Under the pieces are notes generated by a model. The model saw only the letters and a list, made by a program, of their open reading frames with translations, was not told the DNA's origin and did not search any database. A DNA stretch of 6,021 nucleotides from a bacterium. GTDB taxonomy: Bacteria > Sumerlaeota > Sumerlaeia > UBA8349. Shown here in pieces: positions 5,675-6,021 of the stretch. The stretch spans positions 1 to 6,021 of the forward strand of contig JABMPG010000791.1 of NCBI GenBank assembly GCA_013203855.1, given 5' to 3'. Every line of letters starts with the position of its first letter. The first letter of the stretch is position 1. Both the position numbers and the translations under genes were made by a program.

Positions 5675-6021
5675 GACGGATGGCTCGACACAGAGCCCGG
5701 GATTATCGATCCCCGATCCTTCGCGAACATGGTTACTAATATCGTAACAACATTAGTTTCGCATGCGGCAACCAGCAGCGGGGCGTTCTCCAACGCCTGG
5801 CCGAAGAGCAGCAGGAGTGGATCTGGGCTGCACCCTCATGCGCACCGGCCACACACTGTGGGTGCGCCTGTCGGGCGTCTCCGTCCACGCCCGGCGCCTT
5901 CCCCCTGAAACCTTCGACCCAGCGCCACCCGAAAGGAGACACCCCCAACCCCCGCCCGCCGCAACCCACGTGAAGGATATCGGTAGCACCCGGGTGTACG
6001 ACATAAACGAGGGGCTTAGGC
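5675..6021. other. Region with no supportable gene
   Basis: A short AT-rich patch at 5732-5757 carries two overlapping inverted repeats, GTTAC/GTAAC (5732-5736 and 5744-5748) and ACTAAT/ATTAGT (5735-5740 and 5752-5757). From 5758 the DNA turns strongly GC-rich, and several frames on both strands stay open by composition. One plus frame from ATG 5763 runs to the right edge (86 codons) without a ribosome-binding site. Two minus frames open or nearly open to the right edge stop at 5753 and 5736, so the 3' end of a convergent gene entering from the right cannot be excluded. None has a recognisable protein sequence. A perfect 10-bp palindrome, CACCCGGGTG, lies at 5987-5996. Confidence 0.4.

Noticed and set aside
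5492..5908. A 138-codon plus frame overlapping the end of the GH20-like gene
   Set aside because: Half of it is an out-of-frame reading of the GH20-like gene and crosses the terminator hairpin. The rest is low-complexity GC-rich translation with no ribosome-binding site.
711..5990. The shared word GGTAGCACC at about 712-720 and 5982-5990
   Set aside because: A nine-base match in a 6-kb window with no similarity in the flanks is within chance and gives no target-site or attachment-site structure.

Overview
The window is GC-rich bacterial DNA with four protein genes in two divergent blocks. No rRNA or tRNA gene, CRISPR array or insertion sequence is recognisable. The gene set is a formylglycine-type sulfatase without a signal peptide, a large lipoprotein with a glycosidase-like barrel, a GH20-like barrel protein and a glycine-rich secreted protein. 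That mix is typical of polysaccharide-degrading bacteria of the PVC group (Planctomycetes, Lentisphaerae, Verrucomicrobia) or Hydrogenedentota. This placement comes from remembered family distribution and from style, not from a marker gene.

Layout. Positions 1-653 (minus) hold the N-terminal 217 residues of an exported glycine-rich protein cut by the left edge. Positions 654-916 are intergenic with one imperfect hairpin. Positions 917-2467 (minus) encode the S1-family sulfatase. Positions 2468-2690 are a divergent control region with a candidate promoter in each direction and, on the plus side, a striking set of overlapping palindromes inside a 19-bp promoter spacer. Positions 2691-4544 (plus) encode the 617-residue lipoprotein. 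Positions 4545-4676 hold three short hairpins, two of which are diverged copies of one unit with pair-preserving changes. Positions 4677-5633 (plus) encode the 318-residue GH20-like protein, followed by a probable terminator. Positions 5670-6021 contain no gene that can be supported.

How the genes may work together (inference). The lipoprotein and GH20-like genes are probably co-transcribed, since no promoter is visible in the 132-bp gap. The sulfatase is divergently transcribed from the same control region. Sulfate-ester removal plus two glycosidase-like barrels suggests use of a sulfated or amino-sugar-containing glycan, with the lipoprotein at the envelope and the other two enzymes apparently cytoplasmic. 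Substrates cannot be read from the sequence.

All four chosen starts have a purine-rich ribosome-binding site exactly 8 nt before ATG, which argues for these starts over the longer GTG-initiated alternatives.
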